A DNA stretch of 64,000 nt from Bedellia somnulentella (GCA_963576735.1 OY755171.1:8246001-8310000); one strand, 5' to 3'; positions 51,263-62,273 are shown, numbered from the stretch's first letter. Program-made: numbers and translations. Notes: a model not told the origin generated them from the letters alone.

Positions 51263-51892
51263 AGTAAAGTTAATGTAAATTTAATGATGGCAAAGCAGCA
51301 TTCTATCCATCAGTTTCGACCTCGTCTCGACATATGTTAATTGAAACCCGATCGTTTGCTTCTCGCGCATTTGTGCAACATCAATAAAGTATGTAAAGTT
51401 TACTTTTAACACATATTTTTTTACGTTTTACAAAATGCCTGGTAAGAACATTATTATTTCGTTTACAAATGAAACCTGAATTTACACTTCATCTCGCTTT
51501 GATCTGAGGTGAGAAAGGACATTGGGACCTTTATGACCCGCTTTTTGAAAAGTTGCGAACACAAACCAAAATACTTTTCTATAATCACTCAACATGACCA
51601 CACAATTACTTAAAATATCACTCTGAGGTAAGTATTTATACGACCTACCGACTAATATCCGACAAGTGTCTGAGCATATTTTGTACTCGCTCTCGCCTAT
51701 TGTCTTAAAATCGGTTACGTTGGACTTGGTTAGATCCTCATAGAATTAAGTGAATGAACCAAAAATAATTACAGGCACCTGCAGCGTTCTTAGACGAAAT
51801 AATTAATGATTTGTATGCAGCAGAATAAAAGTAATGAGAAAAACATGTTTTAATTATTTTTTCTTCCTTTTAACCCCTTTGATTTTGGTACA

Positions 51893-51928
51893 TACTTACA
51901 TATACATACATATTCTCACGCCGTTAGT
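51893..51928 (-). mobile_element. RTE-like LINE 3' stub
   Basis: ATACTTACATATACATACAT then 'ATTCTCACGCCGTTAGTCC' is the complement of the 40692-family 3' end. Only about 36 bases remain. 51263-51890 and 51930-52190 show no genes. Confidence 0.6.
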
Positions 51929-52189
51929 CCGTTTTTATTTGACATCAATTTTCGCGGTATTCCCATGACCCACATGGCACACATACCATTAAATCTAGAT
52001 TTAATTGCCTACCCATCAGACCTAATTTTATTTTTGTTCGCCGTGGGTACATTGGGAACAGAAATTCCCAATGTCCTTTAAAGAAACAGCGGTGTCCCCG
52101 TGGTCTATGATGGTGTTTATCTATTTTAACATAGGGATTTTCATTTCACACATTTCTCTTTTTATATAGTAAATAATAAAATAAAATAG

Positions 52190-52445
52190 TAAAGGATGTT
52201 AATTAGTAGAGGACGACCTCGGAAGACAAATTTTGACCAAATAGCGAGTGTGCTCAAAAAGGCAGGAATCCGAAACATGAAGAATAAAAGAGCATGCATG
52301 AGAATATTGGTGGATGTAAACGAAGCTAGAGCGGTAAACGAAGCGGTTTGTCAGGATCGTACAAAGTGGCGATCGATAGTCTCTGTCTACCCCAATAGGA
52401 ACTAATGGCTAAGTATATGTTTGTATTATTTATGTATGCATGTAG
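52190..52445 (+). mobile_element. RTE-like LINE (40692 family), 3' fragment
   Basis: 'GGATGTTAATTAGTAGAGGA', then translation 'SRGRPRKTNFDQIASVLKKA', 'NKRACMRILVDVNEARA', a short duplication 'VNEA' and 'DRTKWRSIVSVYPNRN', then the TATG-type tail. Corresponds to 42055-42286 with moderate divergence. 52446-53920 downstream has no recognised gene. Confidence 0.9.
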
Positions 52446-53924
52446 TAATGTAAGTGACGTTTTTAAACTAAGATAACATGAATGTAAGAGATTTTGATCG
52501 CTGATAACAGTGACAATGAAGATAATTATTGCCCGACGAAGACGGTATAAGGCCTACACACAGGATGATGACCAAGGCGCAACTGAACTGATGTAAAGAT
52601 TGAAGATACGGCTCTTGAACTTCCTGAGTTTAGAGGTTTATCACCCTGAACTTATCAACGAAACAAAGAACATATGCTCCGAATGTGGTTGACATTATTA
52701 AATATGAATTCGGAAAGGTGCAAATCTATTAAAACATGGCTAACAATGCTTTTCCAATCACTCCCCTGAAAATATTTCTTTCACATACCCAATTCGAAAT
52801 TTTAGTGCAGTATATAGTATCGAAATCATTTGAATATGTCATTCCAATGTGCCCTTAACAATACCAAAGAAAACTAGATTGCATATTTTTTGGGGCTTTT
52901 TTGATGTCATCTTAATTTCAACTATATTGAGAAAAAAATTAAGTGTTGAAAAACTACGAAGAAAACAAAATGCAGAACTAATAAAATTACTTCATGAACA
53001 CATATAGTTGTTTGGTTCCATTATGTGGGTGGATCAAAAATTGTAAATGGATACAGGGAAGATCCAAATGCGAGAAATATACGATGTTGACAAATAATTT
53101 ATAGACTAAGTAGTACGTAGTAGCTCTTGTGACAGCAAGGAACAAAACTCCAGCGTCAGATTGCGTCAAATAATTAAAATTTAACTTTATTATGCAGACA
53201 ATAAATAATATATGGTGTATTGTCTGCCTAGAACAGTCACACCTCTTTCTTCCCTCAAGAGTTGTAGAAGCTAATGAAATGAAGCGATTCTCAGTGAATG
53301 GGCTGCAGTATAACACCAAGTAGAATTAACACTTTGCTTTATGACCTAAGCCCCTGTTATCATGGAAGATCTAATATTTATCACAAGTCATACCGCGCAA
53401 TACAACAGATGTGTCAATTTATTGTGCACCCTTCACAAAAAACTATGCGTTAATTGCTTCACTAGTCAAGCAACAAAATAAAATATATTAAGAACCTGAC
53501 TCCAAACTGTCATAATCATGTGCACTGACTATAACTATAAATAATTTATCTCATTTAAATGTAATACAATTATTGTTAAAAAAAACTTTATTCGACTTTG
53601 CTAATGATGTGATTAAATGATTTAGATGATCTATGATCTATTTCGTTGATGTTATTTTTTTTTATATTGTTATGTGATCTGTAAAAACATTCATTTTGTT
53701 TTTTGCAAATAGCTCATTTCATTTCAATTAATCATTGTAAATAATTTATATAAGTATGTAAACCCGTAAAGCACATTTAATATTGTATAATAGATTTCAA
53801 TGCCTATAATGCCGACGACGTATACATTGATAAAAAATGCGTTATCGATTGTCATGCATAAGGTGTAAACATAGCTTTAATTTTGTTATTAGTTTGCTAG
53901 TCCATCAAACGTCAAACAAAAGTC

Positions 53925-54106
53925 ATTAAAGAGACAACGAAGACGAACGTCACAGTCAGGTCAGTCAGTCAGTCAATAAAGTCAGTCAATCTTACAGCTG
54001 TGTTGTGCTGATCAGCTGCTTAACTTCCAAGTACGAAATTCAAAATAAATTACCAAGTTGACCTAGTTATCATACAAAAATTAACGCTTGTTAGATTTTT
54101 TTAACA
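53925..54106 (+). promoter_or_regulatory. Promoter / 5' UTR of the NagA-family gene
   Basis: 'AGTCAGGTCAGTCAGTCAGT' (about 53954-53974) and a further 'GTCAGTCAATC' give five or more overlapping copies of TCAGT, the arthropod initiator consensus, 110-150 bases before the start codon. An E-box-like CAGCTG is at 53995 and again near 54014. No TATA box at the right distance. The exact start site is inference. Confidence 0.4.
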
Positions 54107-54311
54107 ATGAAACCTAAATCAAATCTTACACGATTTAGTAACTGTTTTATTCTTCGCGAAAGTAAAATTATAAAAGATGATTTATGGGTTAGAGAAGGAA
54201 AGATAGAAAATCCTGAAAAAATATTCTACGAAGAACAGATTGAGCCGGACATCACTATAAACTGTCACGATTTAATTCTAGCGCCTGGTTTTATAGATAT
54301 ACAAATTAACG
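54107..54311 (+). CDS. AMDHD2: N-acetylglucosamine-6-phosphate deacetylase, exon 1
   Basis: The enzyme removes the acetyl group from GlcNAc-6-phosphate to give glucosamine-6-phosphate in amino-sugar recycling (cytosolic; family knowledge). The exon encodes residues 1-68 and one base of codon 69, starting at ATG in the good context AACAATGA. It shows the N-terminal beta-sandwich segment: 'FSNCFILRESKIIKDDLWVR', 'EGKIENPEKIFYEEQ', and the conserved 'LILAPGFIDIQING' entering the barrel. The donor G|GTAAGT (intron from 54312) is in phase 1. Exon 2 at 55531 supplies 'GT GGA TGG', restoring 'INGGWGVDFS', which proves the join. Named after the animal orthologue AMDHD2. Confidence 0.93.
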
Positions 54312-54594
54312 GTAAGTCATTTTATAGTAAATACCTTGATATAAAATAAGTTCATTGAACCCACATTCCTCTGACCTACAAAATAAAGGATCAAAGAAAT
54401 TGACATTTTAAGACGCCAATATCAAGTCAAAGATAAAATGTAAGTGTTTGATTAGGGCTTATTATTTTCAGCTGGCACTGTAAAAATAGAAATATAATTG
54501 AAATATTTTTTTGCAAAATATCATTCTTAAAAGTTTTTAAATATTATTTCAATTAAAGAAATCATCACAACTTAAATTCAAGACTCAACAAGTC

Positions 54595-54875
54595 AATCTT
54601 TACAAGAACTGACATAGCCCAGAGTTGTGAAACTGTAGGGGTAATGGGCAGGACACATTGCACGCAACACCAATGGCTATTGCATGGGGCTCAAAGTTCC
54701 TTGAATGGTAGAAAAGTACTTGTGGAAAGAAAAGTAGTTGTACTACTGTCTGGTTAGGCTTCCCACAAAGACTAACACTTGTGTGATGTGTGGAATGCCA
54801 AGATCAGAGCAGCACAGGACATACTCAACAAACTTTACTCATAACTTTAATGAGATTCTTAAAAAAACATCTCTG
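54595..54875 (+). mobile_element. RTE-type LINE 3' fragment, degenerate
   Basis: 'TGACATAGCCCAGAG', 'GTAATGGGCAGGACACATTG', 'GGCTTCCCACAAAGACTAAC' and 'AGAGCAGCACAGGACA' match the family seen at 262-550 and 33847-34265, with many changes. Confidence 0.65.
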
Positions 54876-54984
54876 TAACAGGTGGTAGTGGTTTATATTA
54901 GTGAGAATTAAATATGATGATGGATCATTATCAAAAGAGTTCAAATCCACTTTATGAAGCTTTTATCTAGTATTATTTTATTAA

Positions 54985-55226
54985 ATACATACATACATAT
55001 ACTCACAGCTATAAATCCCTTAACGGGTTAGCCAGAGCTTTAGAATCAAAAATTCCTCAGCCATTTTTGGAAATTGATTGGGAAAAGATTGTAATAATAA
55101 ATGTTTTTGGTGACGGGTCTCTAACCACATCGCTCAAAAATCACTTAAAAAGCCCCTATACCCTTGGTCGCCTCTTACGATCACCCACGGGTAGAAATGG
55201 GGTAGTGTTATTCTAAGCCGACACTT
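54985..55226 (-). mobile_element. SINE B
   Basis: ATACATACATACATATACTC tail, 'CAGCTATAAATCCC', 'TGACGGGTCTCTAACCAC' to 'ATTCTAAGCCGACACT'. 5' few bases missing. Confidence 0.9.
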
Positions 55227-55530
55227 TATTAAATATATGATGAATCAACCAGTCTTTAGGCAATAAGAAGAAACTTTTGTTTTTTAGTGTGATTTATCGA
55301 GGTTGCAGCACTTTTATAATACTTCTATCATATTGTCTTATGACTTCAACCACAAATTTTTGCTTATTTTCAAGTGTTAGTGTTTTTAACAAAAATTACC
55401 ACCTTGGTAAGACCAACACATTTATTGTTTACCGCTTGATAATTTAACTACAATATTGAAATAAGTGGGATTATTCCAATTTGTATGTGGAAGCTTACGT
55501 CCAGCTAACTTATGTAAAACATTGTTCCAG

Positions 55531-55805
55531 GTGGATGGGGTGTTGACTTCTCATATGACACTGAAAATGTAGAAAAAGGTGTGAAGACTGTCTCAAAAAA
55601 TTTACTAGCACATGGTGTCACGTCATTCTGTCCAACTATGGTGACCTCTGACAAAGAAAAATATCATACAATACTGCCAAAAATTAAAAAATCTCGTGGT
55701 GGGAAGCACGGAGCCTCAATACTTGGTGTTCACCTGGAAGGGCCTTTTATTAGTTTAGCAAAAAAAGGAGCACATGTGGAAGAATATATTAAAGCTCCAG
55801 AAAAG
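55531..55805 (+). CDS. AMDHD2: N-acetylglucosamine-6-phosphate deacetylase, exon 2
   Basis: 275 coding bases after the acceptor TTGTTCCAG. Encodes 'GWGVDFSYDTENVEKGVKTV', 'AHGVTSFCPTMVTSD', 'HGASILGVHLEGPFIS' and 'KKGAHVEEYIKAPEK' before the donor AAG|GTGAGT (55806, phase 0). 'HLEGPF' carries the conserved metal-binding glutamate of the amidohydrolase barrel. The rest of the enzyme, with the later metal-binding histidines and catalytic aspartate, is not seen in 55806-64000, so either the next intron exceeds 8 kb or the gene is truncated. The two exons read without a lesion, which favours a long intron. Confidence 0.93.
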
Positions 55806-56312
55806 GTGAGTGTTGATTCAACTTTAAAATTACTTATTTAATCAGTTAATAATTAATTAATCCTACATCCCACTGCAGATGTTGGGAGTATTTGAATGTC
55901 TGGTATTTTGTATTTTTTAATTGGTGATATAATAAAATAGGTGATAAATTAATTTTCAATACACTTTCTCATTAAATTTATACATTTTATCATGTATATT
56001 TTAATTCAACATCTCATCAGAAAATATATTTTATACAAAAAATACATGAAGATGCAGCATTCACATTGGTAGATTAGCTTCTTCAACATCCATATCGAAG
56101 TGACGCATAGAATTTCGTATATATACACTGGAATTCCAGCTTCTTGAACCATCCGATAGTCTCCTAAACACTCCTGCACCATGCGCATCAGACTTCACCA
56201 AGAACATTTTTAATGTTAATATTTATCCAATTGTTAGAAAATCATGAGGCAAATCTTCTGAACGTTGATTATAAGGAGTCATATATATATAAATACATAT
56301 TTATTAAATAAT

Positions 56313-56465
56313 TTAGTATCCAAACTAATCGATCATAAAATTGAGGGTTTATTGGAACTTATGCTTACATTATTTGAAATAAGTGACGTTAATTTGTATT
56401 GTAAATATGATCATAGCCCTTTGGATGACTTGATTGCTTTTATCATTGACCTATTTAATAACTGA
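56313..56465 (+). other. Short open stretch in NagA-gene intron 2, unidentified
   Basis: Open for about 50 codons to TGA at 56463: 'SKLIDHKIEGLLELMLTLFE' and 'DHSPLDDLIAFIIDLFNN'. The composition looks protein-like, but I recognise no family and no NagA motif. Probably chance or a decayed insert. 55810-57010 otherwise contains no gene. Confidence 0.2.
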
Positions 56466-57012
56466 GATATCTGCAGGCATTGGCCTGTTATCAATGTATG
56501 ATTAATATAATGTACGATATAATCGTTTGTTTTACAAAAAATACTCGTGTAATCTTATTAGTATAATAAGGACAAATAATCCAATATCTCGTTGCTCTTT
56601 ACAACTAAACATATTGGAAGTGTCAGCGCTAGACTTAATAAAGAAACAGCAGGGGTAAACTTGATTATTTCAACTTTTTTTTTACGAAACGTATAGCCTT
56701 ACAAAGTTGGTATTCAGAAAAAGTACGTAAGATTTGTTTGTAATCTACTGTATCAACTATAAATATTTGATGTTACTGTCTCGTTTAAATTATGTTTGTA
56801 GAGAAGGGAAGATTATTTTAGTGTAAGTGGCAACAGCATAGTTGATATGTAGCGAATTATATAAAAGGGTCATTGGCATCTTCTCCTATTTACAAAAGAA
56901 GTATATATAATCTTAATTCCATAGTATTCAATACAGTGAGTCTGATGCTTCTTGAACTGTTCTATGTATTCAATAAGTTATTCAATGCACATAGTACTTC
57001 AAAATAATATTA

Positions 57013-57236
57013 AACACATACATACATTACATATATGAAATGTATGAAATCCAAAATAGACAGAGCTTCTGAAATTGATTTTTTTCAGCCAATTTTCGCA
57101 GTTGAGTGGGGAATACACTCGGGCCAAAACGCCTAATCACTTAAAAATCCCCAAAAACCTAAGTAAAGTAGCCTCTTACGACACCCTCCATCGATATCGG
57201 AAAAAAATGTGTTAATGTTATTCTACACCGACACTG
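57013..57236 (-). mobile_element. SINE B, old copy
   Basis: 'ACATACATACATTACATATATG' tail, 'CAGAGCTTCTGAAATTG', 'AGTAGCCTCTTACGACACCC' and 'TTCTACACCGACACTGAGC'. A segment with 'GATGGGTCTCC' is lost. Confidence 0.8.
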
Positions 57237-57423
57237 AGCTTGAATATTAATACTAATAGGAACATAATTACGAGTGAAGTGATCAATCCGCGACCTCCGA
57301 ACCTAGCAAATAGCTACTTGACCAGATCACGGGCGTCGGTTATGTATGTCACGGCATACGTCTGACTTCAAACGAGTACTTTCAATATTGTCGTTATACA
57401 CGCTCTTGCTCCTCTATTATTAA

Positions 57424-57545
57424 CTAGTGGCTGACCCAGCTTCGCACGGATGGCGTTAAACATTTTTTACTGGTTACCCCTTATGATATTTAGCGTGATG
57501 ATGTATATCCTATGTCCTTTTCCTGGGGCCCAATTCTGCAATTTT
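57424..57545 (-). mobile_element. Helitron 3'-end fragment
   Basis: The minus strand ends CCGTGCGAAGCTGGGTCAGC CACTAG|T at 57424, the same terminus as the copy ending at 36553. The 5' part is not recognisable. 57546-58160 has no other features. Confidence 0.6.
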
Positions 57546-58164
57546 AAGAAACGTCACCTTTTTGATACAGTCTTAGGTCAAATAAGTACAATACATACTG
57601 TATCTCTATTTTTAGTCGTTACAACGTAATCGGTTCAATTATCTTAGCTGCCGGAGCATGGTTTTGTCAATTTTGACATTCCAAATCAGTCATTTATTCA
57701 TTCTTTAATAAGTCAAATAAGTGTTGTCATTTCAGTGATGTTAAAAATCTACCGCAATAACTGTACCTATTTCTGTACCATAGCCCAAGACTAAAGAAAT
57801 AACAGTTAGAGTTTATATATCAATGTAAAACCATGAATTTATTTATAAATAAGAACTGTTACACACATTGTTGAATGCAATAAATGATTGAGTATTGAGT
57901 ATATATAGTTTATGAGTACTTTTTGCTAGCAGATTCGAATGAAATAGTTTTTTTATCGACCATGGAGAGTTAAAGTATTTATTCGTCTCTAGTAAAACTA
58001 TAAGTTCAACGAACTACCTAGTAATATTCGAAAGGTTGGACAAATTTACCATTTAGAAAGACAAATATCATATGTGTATGTAAAAATCCTGTTTAAGTAT
58101 ATACTACTGTTAGAGCCTTCCTAATTTCATAAAAAGGAAAGTAAGAATATTGACCCTTCTTAAT

Positions 58165-58289
58165 ATAATATATATGCATATATATATATACTCACTGCCT
58201 TAAATCCCAAAAAGGATTAGCCAGAGCTTCAGAGCTAGAAACTCTTCAGCCATATTCGGAAGTTGATAGGGGACAAGTTGGTACAGATA
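58165..58289 (-). mobile_element. SINE B, 3' half (split by SINE A)
   Basis: Tail, 'CTCACTGCCTTAAATCCC', 'GATTAGCCAGAGCTTCAG', 'GAAGTTGATAGGGGAC' and 'GGTACAGATAGAATA'. Resumes at about 58661. Confidence 0.88.
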
Positions 58290-58660
58290 GAATAACAACC
58301 GTGATAGCCCAGTGGGTAGAACACTTGGTTATCGTGCAAGCGACTAGTGTTCGAAGCCTGGGTCGGGCCTACACCAATTTGTCTTTTCTAAAGACATATG
58401 TATGGTTTATTTATCATGGTTGTTAACGGTGAGGGAAAACATCGTGAGGAAACCCACATGGCTGAGTTATACTTAGTCATGTGACAGTGTATTCGTACAA
58501 AACGGCGATAGGCCTGCCCCCTATCACGTGAGTACACTGTCCATGCAAAACGTGGGTACTCTGAACACCAGGTGACAAAGTCATGTGATGTTCAGAAGTA
58601 TTAGTACCTCTGCCAACCCCTTCGGGGATATTCGGCGTGAACGTTTATGTTATGTTATGT
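58290..58660 (+). mobile_element. SINE A, full-length, inserted in SINE B
   Basis: Head 'ACAACCGTGATAGCCCAGTG' with box A, 'AGTGTTCGAAGCCTGGGTCG' with box B, body as in the other copies, 'CTCTGCCAACCCC' with 'TTCGGGGATATTCGGCGTG', and (TTATG)n. The flanks 'GGTACAGATAGA' (58274) and 'GGTACAAATAAA' (58662) are a slightly mutated target duplication. This is the best-preserved copy and defines the family. Confidence 0.93.
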
Positions 58661-58797
58661 TGGTACAAATAAAGTATCCTTGGTGATGGGTCTCCAACTG
58701 CATCGCCCGAAAACTACTTAAAAAGGCCCATACCCTTAGTCACCTACTTCTGGGAAGAGAGGGGTAGTGACATTCTGAGCCGGCACTACACGGTTAA
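58661..58797 (-). mobile_element. SINE B, 5' half (split by SINE A)
   Basis: 'AAATAAAGTATCCTTGGTGA', 'TGGGTCTCCAACTGCATCGC', 'ATTCTGAGCCGGCACTACAC'. Completes 58165-58289. 58798-59395 has no recognised features. Confidence 0.88.
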
Positions 58798-59399
58798 TAT
58801 ATATTTTTTATTTTCAATGTAACTAGTTGTGTCGTGACAATTTGTTATATCATGAAGAGGAGTTGATCAAACGAAGCAGGAATGAAAACAATAATTATTT
58901 GTTTCTTTTCAACACATGTAAACTATATTTTGACTTCATACTTATTAATAACATGAACAACATTAATATTTAACAATTTTTTCAGTACGGCAATATAATG
59001 AACCACTTCCTTTGTCAGGTTTAATCAACTAATATTATGTGTACATAATCATAATTTCATTAGTTACAAATAAAATATTTGTAAAGCTATGTATTGTTAT
59101 GACAGTTAAAAATATACTGCAAATAAACAAAACTCTTGGTCCCAAACTCCATGAGTATACGAGCAGAAGATAAAGCATAAATATGGCAGAAGATAATCTT
59201 GGTTCTAGAATAGACATTCTACAGATAAGTTGTATATGTAGAGGAAAATGTAGGTCCTATACCTATTACCTATTGAGCGATACCTAGGTACCTCATTACG
59301 AAGTTTTATTGATTTTTGTTTCTGTTAAAAACAAATTGAACACGTTAGACGTTAGCAAAAAGAAAATATTTAAATCGGCACCTATAACACAAAACCTGA

Positions 59400-59520
59400 T
59401 AGGCAACTAAAATGTGAAAAATGAAAGAACATGTACAAAAAAGATTGATGAATGTGGATGAAGCCAGTAACATGGGCCAGGATCGGAACCAAATGGCGAT
59501 CATTAAACAGTTAAATTATT
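59400..59520 (+). mobile_element. RTE-like LINE (40692 family), decayed 3' fragment
   Basis: 'AAAATGAAAGAACATGTAC', 'AAAGATTGATGAATGTGGAT', 'CAGGATCGGAACC', 'AAATGGCGATCATTA' parallel 42140-42230. The tail is lost. Confidence 0.7.
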
Positions 59521-59825
59521 GATGATATATGATATTGATAAGATGTTTAAGATATGGATTTTGATTTTATTTGTTAAGTGTGTGGATTTTATTTATTTTA
59601 CCAATGTATTTTTTCTAAATTTTAGTTTACAATTTTTTCTAACGATTATATTATTTGTTTTTTATAATAAGTGTCGCAGTTTTAGATTATAATTTTAAAT
59701 TCTGTTTATTTACATTTTCAAGAAATTCGCATGCCACAGTTGGTGGAATATAGCATGGTCTAAATAAATGTTGTAACATCTATCAAATACCTATATTCGC
59801 AAATAAAGTTTGATTTGATTTTTCA
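59521..59825 (+). mobile_element. LINE 3' UTR with (GATTT)n tail
   Basis: AT-rich, non-coding, then 'GCATGCCACAGTTGGTGG', 'AATAAATGTTGTAACATCT', 'GCAAATAAAGTTTGATTTG'. An AATAAA signal before a short repeat tail is the usual LINE ending; the family is not identified. Confidence 0.45.
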
Positions 59826-60196
59826 TGTTCAGTTTCTATGTTTTTTTTATTCCCGAATAAGTCTTTTTTAGCTCGCGTCATACTTGCTTATAAAAAGTCT
59901 TGTTTATAAGATAAGATTTTACTTTTTTCAGTATTATCAAATTGAAGTATAGTCGTATTTTTAAACAAAGATAGTAAACTGACAGATTGGATGTTGCCAA
60001 CTTTTCGTGCTAAAAAAATAGTGCTGAGGTAAAAAATCGTGAAATAATCGAAATTATTCGTTCAGTTAGTGAACTTATGAATTCCTTTACAATAAGTTAT
60101 TGAATAAGCTGCTTATATTATACTTACTTGTTGCAGCCTATTTTGATAATTTATATAATTCAAAATTACAGAACAAATAAAACTAAGTAAGCAGAT

Positions 60197-62273
60197 TTAC
60201 CGATAATATTTCTCGGAGTCAGATTCCACAAAATCAGATGTACTGTCTTCATCATCACACACATTAATTAAAAATCTATCTCCGATATCATCTATCCGCC
60301 GGTCGAGATGGCTCATTTTTCTTCTTCTTTCATAATATGTGCAATGCACTTTCTCCATTTTTACGGAGTCACCGCAAGCAGACCTACTAACTACTCAAAG
60401 AGGTTTTTTACATCTTTTAATTTAAAAGATTTATTATTCTCTGCTACATAGCCCTTCACTTGCGCCCAAACCAACTCAATAGGGTTGAGCTCACAAAATG
60501 GTAGGGCGGCAGGCGAAGAGTGGTGATTCTGTGCGCCGCCGCCATCTCATCGACGGCATATTTTTCTGAGAAATTTATTTTATTTTGGTTTACAAACTCC
60601 ATCAGATATACTTTGATCATTTCCGGGTGAAATGAAATTTCTTCGTTTCGCAGCCACTCCTCGATTCTGAGTTTTGTCCACGACATTTTCGGAACCACCG
60701 GTTATCCATGACAACAATTGAGTTTGGTTTTAATTTTGACAAAATACTCCTAAACCAATTTTCAAAGCACTCCGCGTTCATTTCTTGATGGTAATCTTCT
60801 TTACCCGTTCTCACTTCGAACACGAGTAGACCGTCTTGTATAAATCCATCTACCCCGCTTATATGGCTAATGATGAGACTTTTACCCTTGCCAGAAGGAG
60901 TTTTGAGACCTGTGCTTAATCCATCCAAGAAATCTTGACGGGATGATTGAATAGTGCAATCTACCCAAGCTTTTTTCGCCGTATGACCTGAATCAATATT
61001 TATATATATATATACTTTAATACTATATAGGTACTCACATGAAATAAGGCTTTTACTACATAGGCTCAAAAAGTGATCCATATTAAAGAATAAATAATTG
61101 GTTTTTCCTTTATTTACCCTGGTCTCATCTTGGTAATAAATTTCCCTTCCCTCTTTTCTATATTCTCCGATTTTTTGTAGGTAATTGTGACGCCATAACA
61201 CGATTTCCGGCTTGTCGATGAATATACTCTTCCTTCTCTTTGAGATATAATTGAGATTGAGGTGTTTTAAAATTTTCCTCATTGTTGACCAGGAGAAGTT
61301 TGGCAATCAGGATCAGGATTCAGGATCATCATTGACTGCCTTGAGAACCTTTAAATAAAACATGGGTGATACTTGTAGGAATAATATTTACTAAAGCTTA
61401 GGGATATTTTCAAAATGACAAGTAATAAGTACCTACTAAAAAAAAAAAAAAGTCAAAAAGTTTATTTTTCAAAATTAAGTTAAAAATTAACATTTTTTGA
61501 ACGTCAAATTTTTTAAATTTATCATTAGTCCGTTGCTTCGGAAGGTGTTCGTAAAGAGAAGAAGCAACAAAGAAACTCTTTACATTCACATTTTTTCATT
61601 TTTTCAAAACATAGTTTGTACAATTTCAGTTAATAACATGTTTTTACTTTATAAAAGATTTTCTATGCGACAAAACCAAACGCTAGTTTGACATATTTAA
61701 AATAAATTGTCCATCACAAAAACCAATCACATAACGTGAGAAGAAAAATCCTCACCAGACAATTATTCCTAGGACTATACATGGTAAGTGATGATGAGGT
61801 AAAACTAAAAGAAATTTATCATCGACGTTAATATATCTATCACTCATATCACCTTACCATACACCTACCTTAACATAGGTACATACCTTATCAACTGTAG
61901 GTGGTTCATTATTGTAAAAAAACATATGCACTTTTCTTCGAATGACCGAAAACGTGAAGTCGTCCAACTTCTCTTTAAATTATCGTTTTGGTCCAGGTTT
62001 CTCAGGAGATTTCAAATCTACATTTTCTTTGTTTTGTTTTATTCTGTATACGGAGACCTTGCTGATTCCCAAGATTTCAGTAGTCTTTTTTACACAATTT
62101 TCGACGTTAGGCGATTCAGTTGGGACGAGCAACTTCAATTCATCATTAAATACATATTTGTATGTATTTTGTATCATCAATTTTTCAGTTACACTGAAAG
62201 ATGTACGTGCTCTCTTCTTTTGTGGAGAAAAAAACACATCTTTTGATGTGCTTGGTTGTTCATTAGGATCCAT
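60197..62273 (-). pseudogene. DDE transposase (Tc1/mariner superfamily), two exons, broken
   Basis: Exon 1 runs from ATG at 62273 to 61887: 'MDPNEQPSTSKDVFFSPQKK', a helix-turn-helix 'KTTEILGISKVSVYRIKQ', 'PGPKR', an in-frame TAA, then 'DFTFSVIRRKVHMFFYNNE' and 'PPTVDK'. The donor GTATGT begins at 61886 and the acceptor TTTAAAG ends at 61349, phase 0. Exon 2: 'VLKAVNDDPE', a 12-base insert adding two TGA stops, 'LPNFSWSTMRKILKHLNLNY', 'EIYYQDETRVN' (first D), an in-frame insert of about 130 bases (61010-61130), 'SGHTAKKAWVDCTI', 'FLDGLSTGLKTPSGKGKSLI', 'NSIVVMDNRW' (second D), frameshifts, then the complement of a 'NPIELVWAQVKGYVAEN' block (about 60440-60500) with the third acidic residue, and an acidic end 'CDDEDSTSDFVESDSEKYYR' before TAA (60197). 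Known family: DDE_3-type transposases. Confidence 0.8.
61440..61690 (-). mobile_element. Jockey-type LINE 3' UTR fragment inside the transposase intron
   Basis: 'TTTTTTGAACGTCAAATTTT', 'CTTCGGAAGGTGTTCGTAAA', 'GAGAAGAAGCAAC' match the 3' part of the jockey LINE at 31410-31500, beginning beside an A-rich run at 61439. Its place in the intron (61349-61886) explains why the intron is long. Confidence 0.65.

Larger units (their letters stand above)
54312..55530 (+). other. NagA-family gene intron 1 (1219 bp)
   Basis: GTAAGT to TTGTTCCAG. Contains a degenerate RTE-type LINE 3' fragment (54595-54875) and a SINE B (54985-55226). The rest is AT-rich. Confidence 0.85.

Noticed and set aside
52987..53319. 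Minus-strand open frame of 110 codons with 'GRKRCDCSRQ'
   Set aside because: The cysteines suggested a zinc-knuckle end of a transposase, but spacing and context do not fit piggyBac or another family I know. No termini or splice sites support it.
61010..61130. Second intron in the Tc1/mariner-type transposase
   Set aside because: GTAAAT and TTGATTCAG look like splice sites, but removing the piece shifts the frame, whereas reading through keeps it open. An in-frame insertion fits better.
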